DNA of 64,000 nucleotides, taken from the NCBI RefSeq assembly GCF_019649055.1, contig NW_026570485.1, positions 1 to 64,000 on the forward strand, read 5' to 3'. The DNA is from Paramacrobiotus metropolitanus. Its lineage: Eukaryota > Tardigrada > Eutardigrada > Parachela > Macrobiotidae. The notes under the pieces are model-generated. The model ran no database searches and had not been told where the DNA came from. It was given only the letters and a program-made list of their open reading frames with translations. Numbering within the stretch: the stretch's first letter is position 1; each line of letters starts with the position of its first letter. Below are positions 57,554 through 64,000 of this stretch, piece by piece. The position numbers and the translations under genes were made by a program.

Positions 57554-57921
57554 TGTGAGGCGATGGCTCCCTTGCGTCCACCTGCGTGTCGCTACTGGCG
57601 CTACGGGAGTGCTTCGTTGCACTACTCCGTGGGGAATTGCCGTCTGTGACGCAGCGCTTCTCTGATTGGTCGGCTACTGCCGTTCATTATGTTCACTGCT
57701 GCGCAGTGCTTTAGAGTTGTCGAGAGCAGGTGGAATTTGGCTCTCTGAGTTGACTGAACGTCAGTGTGTTGGTTTTCACGATAGAGAACGTTAATAAAGT
57801 GTACTACGTAGACTGGATATCGTGCGTTGTGCATTTCTTCCTTAAACGTCACGTATTACACTCCACGGAGTCCTGTCAGTCTGGGCTACCGTCCTGGACT
57901 CTTTCACAGTCCACGGTGATA
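57554..57921 (+). repeat. 3' LTR
   Basis: 368 bases, identical to the 5' LTR except one missing c in the ttcttccc run. The sequence upstream (cctcccacccagaggca) is not a classical polypurine tract; the nearest purine-rich run is about 57,499-57,515. Confidence 0.93.
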
Positions 57922-57980
57922 AGAGTATGGATAGAATTTTTGCTTAAGAATACACGAAGTTCGACATTACTGTAATTTGT
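57922..57980. mobile_element. Right half of the split fold-back element
   Basis: After the AGAG duplication the sequence tatggatagaatttttgcttaagaatacacgaagttcgac mirrors the left half at 41,841-41,905. Confidence 0.75.
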
Positions 57981-58412
57981 GAATATTAACATGAGCACAG
58001 GCTGCACAGCAGTTAAAAATCTATAAAATGGTAGCAGTCACAACATAAACATAAACAAGGCACTCCGTCGCCATGCTTACCGCCTCGGTGTTTTGCTAAG
58101 GTAAAATTGCAACATACGAACTGTTAATGCTGAGTGCTGATGTCTGCTATCGCTTCACCACTCACCGTCGCCAGCCACCAGACTCACGAGTACGCGCCGT
58201 ACTGGAAAGTTCGCTCGAAGTTAAGTACAAGCTCATTTTGACATTTTACTGATCTCAGAACAGTCAACTGTAGTCTGTAATAGCAATTCAGCGTGAAGGT
58301 TTTCTGAGGATCCACGGTAGTGACAGCAAGTACTCCAATACTTTATACTGCAGTGTTAGAAATAATTGTTTTAACATCAGAATCCGCGAATCCCAACAGC
58401 ACTGTGGAAATA

Positions 58413-60734
58413 ATGGCGCTGCGGGCCATCGAAGAAGACGGCGGCGATGCGTGGGACCCGCAGGAAGACGCTACCGACGTCTCGCTGCCTCTGCCAGGCA
58501 GAATTCGTCGTTCATCGCACCACAGCGACTACAGCTCCACAGCCAGCATCTCCTCCGAGGACACCAGCCCCAAACGGGACCGCCCGCAGCCCCCCAAGAC
58601 CAGCCAGCCTGACGAACTGGTAAGCGCATTTCAGTGAAGAACTCGTTCTTCTCTGGAGCTTTGCTGTCTTTTCTCACTGTGTCTCTCTTTTCTCTCGACC
58701 CGTACTGATCAATTAACTATTAATGAATAACAATATGCGCAGCTATCTCTAGTCGTGAATGCTGTTTTTCCGCATTCAACCTGTTTCGAACTTCCAGTAC
58801 CAAGCGCAACGATCTTTGTTCGCTGGCAGTCTGGCTCCTCGACTCTTTTATACAGCTGCTTAGCTCTTTAACTAAAATGGCTTTGATAGTTTTATCATCT
58901 CCAGTTATGTCTGTGATCCTGTATTATTAAATATTAATCATGGATTAAAATTAACATGTTAATAGGTACAGACGTTTTGTAATTTGTAACTATTACTACG
59001 AAGAATTTTAATTTATCGAATTTAATAGAACACGACGTGGAAGTTGACTGTAGCGTTGAGGTTTGTCGTTTAGGCTAGAGCTAGCAGCGTAGCCCGGTGC
59101 GGTTGCACAGTACACAAGGCGGGTAATCAGGCATGCAGGCAGACCGTTTCACACCGTACAGGAAGCCTAAACGAATGCAAGAAAAATGCGTGCCCATGTT
59201 GACTGTATTACCAGTAGTCTGTTTGGATTAAATGACTTGATTATACAGGCGTTCTGTGCGGCGGTGGGACGGCCGGACAGCGAGGTTGTCGTTGGCAGTG
59301 GCGTTAAAAACGAGCTGCTGGTGCGGGTGTCCAAACATGCCAGCCATGTGCTGATGCGGGGAACAATTCAGGTGAGTACTGACTGCCTTCTCCGTTCTCA
59401 CGATCTGACTGTCTTCCGCCCTAGTCCATGATCGAGCCCCTGCGCTGTCCGTTCGGTGTGGGAAAGGGCGCCCTGGAGGCCTGCGTCAAGTTGCGCGCGG
59501 GCATGCCGGCGGGACTGAAGGCGCACTTGGAGGCCGTCCACGGCCTGCACAACGTGCAGCTGAATTTCGCCTGTCCGTGTCCGGCCGCCTTCAACGATGG
59601 CGCCGACTGTCAGTACGTGCAGTTCGATCCGTTGGGCTACTTGCTGAGTCATCACATGGATGAACACCATGCGCAGTACAAGGAGCGCGTGATGGAGGCG
59701 CTGTACAAGCAGCGGAAGAAGAAGAGTGGCCAGGTGAGGGCGGGCCGAGAACAGGAAGGAACAGATGCATTAACTGTGCGTTGTTGCAGAAACATCGGGA
59801 GTTGCTCCGCTCGGCCAGGACGAAGACGTTGCCGGAGGGGACAAGCGATGTGAGCCGGCTGTGGCCGAGCCAGATCACGGCCGACAAGATCGTCATCCCC
59901 ACGCGTGTTGTGGTTAGTGGCCGTTGCAGCGTGTTGCGTTTTACGCAGTGAGTTTTTGAGCCACTGTTGTGCAGAATGGGCAAGTGAAGTACGTGTGCCA
60001 GATCGACGCGTGTGCCCTGGTAAGCAGTGAAGAAGGCCGCGGCCGGCTGCTGGACTCGTCGCAGCGGATGCACGCGCATTTGATACTGCAGCACCGACAG
60101 CGTTGCGCCATCCCCACCCAAGTGTACCACGCCTGCGCCGACCCGGTACGCGTCAGTTTGAGCTGGAGCCTCAGCGATTGGTTGAGCCGGTCTGTTTTGC
60201 TTTGTTTGTCGGCAGGAGTGCCCGGTCCGGGTGTTCTCGCTGCACCACATGATGGATCTCCATATCAAGGCCGCGCATCCGCATCTGTTCCGCGTGGTGT
60301 ACACGGATTCGGCCCTGCAGGTTGGTCGTGAGAAGCACTGGCGGATTTGTGTGGTGCGGTGTGGCTGAAGCTTTGATTTCATCAGGCGCGGGCCCACCTG
60401 GAAGCGGGCGTGAAGGCGCAGTGCATCGGGGAGGCGCTGAGCCGCAGCGTGGACAGCGCGGCCCGGCCCGGTCGCTTCCTCTACAACTTCACCTGCCCCG
60501 TCCAGGTAGGCGCGTAATCAGACACTGGCTCTCGTTCGAGCCAGCCTAATGGCTGCACTTGTTGCAGAAGTGTGCGGTGCACTATTCCAACCGCGACTAC
60601 GTGCTCTGGCACATTGGCGTCCATCACCGGGATGACTGGGAAAAGCCCAGTGATCAACAGGTAGTCACACAACTCTTTTCCGCTGCTAGCGTGCGCATTG
60701 CGTGTAGTTAACGGTCCCATGTTTGCAGGAGTAA
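58413..60734 (+). CDS. C2H2-type zinc-finger protein, copy B (418 residues)
   Basis: Exons: 58,413-58,619; 59,249-59,371; 59,425-59,733; 59,790-59,912; 59,975-60,145; 60,216-60,320; 60,386-60,505; 60,568-60,660; 60,729-60,734. All eight introns are phase 0, GT..AG, mostly 53-70 bases except the first (629). The product has an acidic/Ser-rich N-terminus (1-69) and five finger-like motifs ending H-x4-H: C118..C130-x13-H144-x4-H149; C162-x9-C172..H187-x4-H192; C262-x4-C267-x21-H289-x4-H294; C308-x4-C313-x12-H326-x4-H331; C383-x4-C388-x12-H401-x4-H406. The last two are regular C2H2 fingers split by introns. Likely nuclear DNA or RNA binding; family not recognised. It is the inverted paralogue of gene A and converges with the TBP-like gene. 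Upstream sequence to about 57,970 also matches gene A's flank. Confidence 0.9.
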
Positions 60735-61015
60735 CGTCGTGTCCGTGGAGCAGGATCGTAATTAGTGCAGTGCTCCTTGCCGAGGCAGACTAGTTCTTAG
60801 TTTATCGATTCTCAATTTGTCGCTCACATGCTGACAGTACTCTAATACTTTCCTACGGCTTAGATTGCCCTTCATTTCATTATTTGGCTGAATTTTTGCG
60901 TTTCTTTTTCTTATTTGCCCATACTGTTCTTCGTCCGTGCAGCCGTTGCGGTTGCTTATTGTCGGAGTGCTCGTTTCCTGTGACATACTCGCGCTGGTCA
61001 ATAAATGCTGTTGTA

Positions 61016-63582
61016 CTAATGGTCAACGCTCCGCTCCGCGCTGTCCTTGGGCTTGCGGAACTCGTACAGCTTGGCGTAGATGCTGGCTAAGGTCTTGCGC
61101 GCACTCAAAGCGTTCGGCGCTGTATTAGACATAAACAGACGCTTATTTAGCGTCGATGCAGCGACAGGCTGTCAGGCAGTTTACCGGTGATGGTGGTGTT
61201 GCCCGTCTGAAAGACCTGGACCGGGCCGCCCACTTCCGGCAGCTTCCACGAGGCCGCCGGATGCAGTTCCGGCTCATACCTGCAGCAGACAACAGCGCCA
61301 TGAAATAAAAATCGAATTACCTAAAATTCGACCACAATTTAATACCTAAATATTACTCACTTCCGGTGTTGTAAAAATAAAAAAATAAAATTATACAATA
61401 AAAAGACAGGGCGGACGTGGACTCACTGGACTTTAATCAAGACTGCGATGCAACAGAAGACGGATGTGATGCGCCTTATAGCCAGCCGTCTCGAGCTTTT
61501 ACCCCAACACCAGGCCTACTTCCTGCGGTCAAATGCAGTCTCAGTGCAACTAAAGTCATTCATCTGCTGCGGTGTTGTCCAACGTTCGAAGTACGCGACA
61601 GCCTTTGCGAGTTCGACGAAGTACTTAGGGAATCGCTACAGTCCATTTGTAATGTCCGCATGAACCCTGCCGCGTGGCGTCAAGCTTCCTTGCCAGTGCG
61701 TTGTGGTGGATTAAGCATTCGACGGGTAGAAGAATTATCATTGTCGGCTTATCTAGCCTCGATTCACGCTATCCAGAGCCTTGCGTCTAAACTAATGCCG
61801 CACTCAACGGGAGTCGATGCAACAGACCACATTACGCTTTGGAGCTATCTCTCCGACGACGCATCACCGCCTCTCGCCGAACGCAAACACCTGCAACGCG
61901 CATGGGATACGCCATACTGCCTAGCAGAGCAGGCAACCTTGCTGTACGAGGCTTCAGATACCGCAAACAAGGCACGACTATTGGGGACTTCTACACCAGA
62001 GTCAGGAGTGTGGACGCAAGCTCTCCCCTCATCGTCAATCGGAAACTTACTGGACGACGAATCTTTCCGCATTGCCGTTGCTATCCGACTAGGCGCACCT
62101 GCATCTTCCGAGCACCAGTGCAGGTGTGGTGCTGAAGTCGCTGCTGACAGCCACCATGGATTGAGTTGCAAATTTTCTGCTGGAAGACTTCCCAGACACG
62201 ATTGCATTAATGATATTCTGCGACGGGCTCTGGTTTCAGCAGGCATCCCGGCGCGAAAGGAACCTAGAAGCATGCACCACGCTAACGACACACGTCCAGA
62301 TGGTATCACCACTTTTCCCTGGGCCAGAGGGCTGTGTTTGGCGTGGGATGTAACCGTTGTCGACACCGTTGCCCGGTCTTACTTGGATCACACCAGCGTA
62401 AAAGCCGGAGCGGCAGCCGACCAGGCCGAAGCCGAAAAAGTGAGAAAAACAACTTCCTGTCAGCACGGTATGAGTTTGCTGCCGTCGGATTCGAAACTTT
62501 CGGAAGTTTTGGTACATCAGCCAAGAAGCTGCTTAAAGAGGTCGGAAAGAGGATCGAGCTACAAACAGGCGAGATTCGCAGCCACGAGTTTTTGAGGCAG
62601 AATATTTCTTTAGCAATTCAAAGGGGCAATGCCGCTTCTGTTATGGGTACTGTAGCAGTTGATCATTGTTTATTGTTTATTGTTTATTGCAAAGTAGGCA
62701 GGTAACCCATTAAAAGCTAGGATCGTCATCAAGCGTGGGAATTTAAACTGGCTAACATAAGAAATTTTAGACGGCAGTAGCCCTACATCATTGACAAGTG
62801 AAAATAGTGAAAGCTAACCAGCAATTTTAACATATTTCATCGCATTGCGAAAAACAGACAGAGAAGGGCTGTTAAGGATATCATTTCCGGCTTGGTTTAA
62901 TTGGCTCATGATACTGTTCAGCCTCGAGGCCAACGTGGACTTTCCCGTCCTTGTCCTTCCCTGTCCTTCGATGAAGGTCCGGTTTCCGCTTCGGAGGCCG
63001 TACGGTTTGTCATCCTGCTCACGACGATCATTTCACTGAGGTAGCGGGGCACCTGGAACTTGTCCGGGTGCAGAATTTTGTAAAGCCACGTTACTTGCTG
63101 GTTTTTCCATCGCTCAAACAGTCTCGAATTGCTTCATCAGGTCGGTGGCGGATACTTCGGCATAGTTGGCGATTGCTCGAATAGCTTTTCTTTGCGCGAC
63201 AGCCAGCGGCTCCAGCGTGGACACAGGCGCACCGCTCCACACAGTGGAGCAATGGTCCAGGTGGGACTGGACGAATGCGTGATAAAGTCCAACCCGTTGG
63301 GGCAGCGGCAGTCCGCTCTTTACACTGTTTATGAGGGCAATTCCATGATGTTGTTTTGTTTAAGTGAAACTAACTCTTGATACTGTTAGCGTGCTACTGA
63401 AAATTAAAGAATATAATCACTGGACTTCGTGCGGATAGACGTCCTTGAGGAGGTCGATGCGGACGCCGAAGGGTAAACGGGCCACCGCCAGGCAGTTGAT
63501 GATCTTGAATTCCACGAACTTGGCGCCGAAGCCGCACTTCTGAATCTTGCGGGCCACAAGCCGCCGCGGCGCACCAAATCCG
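61016..63582 (-). CDS. TBP-like factor (TLF/TBPL1 type), 3' exons; 5' end beyond window
   Basis: Exons on the minus strand: 63,582-63,421, 61,279-61,185 and 61,119-61,016 (TAG). Phases fit: CA|G at the first junction, G|CG at the second. Residues cover the end of TBP repeat 1 (APRRLVARKIQKCGF), the inter-repeat region (FKIINCLAVARLPFGVRIDL), the start of repeat 2 (YEPELHPAASW) and its end (KTLASIYAKLYEFRKPK). The LAV..LPF and YEPELHP wording fits TLF/TBPL1 better than canonical TBP. TLF binds TFIIA/TFIIB and drives TATA-less promoters. The 5' limit of the first listed exon (acceptor catttcag, 63,583-63,585) is inferred. The 2.1 kb intron between 63,420 and 61,280 contains LINE sequences. Earlier exons must lie beyond 64,000. 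Confidence 0.85.
61445..62660 (+). pseudogene. LINE reverse transcriptase C-terminus, in intron of TBP-like gene
   Basis: Antisense to the host gene. Order: RT thumb region (VMRLIASRLELLPQHQAYFL in one frame), then LPVRCGGLSIRRVEELSLSA, CRCG..DSHHGLSC, RPDGITTFPW..LAWDVTVVDTVARSYL and the tail FLRQNISLAIQRGNAASVMG. Frame changes near 61,530 and 62,445 show decay. It is homologous to the copy at 39,522-40,990 but diverged. It is followed by ttgtttattgtttattgtttatt, which may be the LINE 3' tail (62,665-62,690). Confidence 0.75.
62691..63129. other. Intron sequence, unrecognised
   Basis: Part of the large intron of the TBP-like gene between two LINE fragments. Nothing identifiable. Confidence 0.4.
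63130..63350 (-). pseudogene. Second LINE fragment, RT thumb region
   Basis: The minus strand reads INSVKSGLPLPQRVGLYHAF, then SHLDHCSTVWSGAP and LAVAQRKAIRAIAN. This is the segment after the palm in jockey/CR1-like reverse transcriptases (the HCSTVW and QRKAIRAI motifs). A TGA follows the FETV residues. It is a different family from the LINE at 61,445 and lies in the same intron. Confidence 0.65.
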
Positions 63583-64000
63583 CTGAAATGGCCCTGATTG
63601 TAAAACGTGGGCAGAAGTACCGCTGCTAACAGCAATAGTATGTGTACGTTATATGAATGGTGATGACTCAAAGAAGTTGGCATCGAAAACATATTTCGGT
63701 TAATCTTTCGACAAATTAATGCTTCTGTTGTACTCGTACAGACTACAGAGTTGCACTGAAACTCATCACAGTCAACAGTGGAAAAATGGAAACGCAAGTA
63801 CACAAAATTCTGCTCATGAATCGAAATCCGACTTGATATCATGATCATTGGCGAGTCTCGGACAACCAAATTGGTGTTCCGGAAAGGGAGAGGTAACGAA
63901 ATTGATGGCAATTTCTAACAATTATTACTATGATCACTAATTTACGGTAGCGTCGCCGACTCGCCGTATTGCTTGCTCTGTTGCACAGTTGGTAACCAAT
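63583..64000. other. Intron of the TBP-like gene up to the window edge
   Basis: No upstream TBP exon is visible here. Open frames on the minus strand lack TBP similarity above the acceptor. Confidence 0.5.

Larger units (their letters stand above)
41989..57921 (+). mobile_element. 15.9 kb Ty3/gypsy-type LTR retrotransposon
   Basis: LTRs at 41,989-42,357 and 57,554-57,921 differ by one deleted base. A 4-base duplication AGAG flanks the element (41,985-41,988 and 57,922-57,925). The primer-binding site directly follows the 5' LTR. Order inside: long GATC-rich leader, gag, protease, a long unknown region, the C-terminal part of reverse transcriptase, RNase H, integrase, and an extra ORF. RNase H before integrase is the Ty3/gypsy order. 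At 15.9 kb it is far larger than usual members (about 5-10 kb). The internal deletion of reverse transcriptase means this copy cannot copy itself. Confidence 0.93.

Noticed and set aside
59591-60397. 268-codon minus-strand ORF
   Set aside because: Shadow of the GC-rich exons of zinc-finger gene B; it runs across introns without splice logic.

Overview
This is eukaryotic DNA, almost certainly from an animal. Its genes have spliceosomal introns (GT..AG, often only 50-130 bases) and there is no operon structure. One gene is a TBP-like factor (TLF/TBPL1 type), a family known from animals. Much of the window is transposable elements and repeats: LTR retrotransposons, non-LTR remnants, a pogo/Tigger DNA transposon, a MULE-type transposase gene, fold-back elements and a higher-order satellite. 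I cannot name the species; an invertebrate is my inference.

Layout. 1-5,584: a short minisatellite, two copies (A inverted, B direct) of an unclassified ~2.4 kb repeat, and sequence with no convincing gene. 5,585-5,865: GC-rich broken coding remnant. 6,238-7,655 (-): a three-exon gene for a 419-residue protein I do not recognise. 8.1-11.3 kb: AT-rich repeats. 11.36-11.6 kb: pseudogene copy of the TBP-like 3' exons. 11.8-18.7 kb: satellite domain with four ~1.5 kb units. 18,805-21,472: pogo/Tigger element with 60-base perfect inverted ends. 21,861-26,250 (-): nine-exon C2H2 zinc-finger gene (copy A); its second intron holds a 1.76 kb LTR element that carries gag only. 26.6-28.4 kb: two fold-back elements and a GC-rich remnant. 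30.3-31.3 kb: SWIM zinc-finger fragment. 31,892-35,001 (-): MULE transposase gene. 35-41 kb: LINE remnants and repeat copy C. 41,989-57,921: a 15.9 kb Ty3/gypsy-type LTR retrotransposon. 58,413-60,734 (+): zinc-finger gene copy B. 61,016-63,582 (-): the TBP-like gene, cut by the window edge, with LINE debris in its large intron.

The zinc-finger gene, its upstream flank and the convergent TBP-like gene form one module present twice in inverted orientation (about 27.1 to 11.4 kb on the minus strand; 41.6 to 61.3 kb on the plus strand). Both zinc-finger copies are open through every exon. The TBP-like copy beside gene A is a broken fragment. Different transposons have since inserted into each arm.

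The most unusual object is the 15.9 kb retroelement. Its LTRs differ by one base, so it inserted recently. Yet it lacks the N-terminal half of reverse transcriptase, has a stop inside the gag zinc knuckle, has an exact 558-base in-frame duplication in integrase, carries a very long unrecognised region between protease and reverse transcriptase, and has a large 3' ORF that does not look like an envelope gene.
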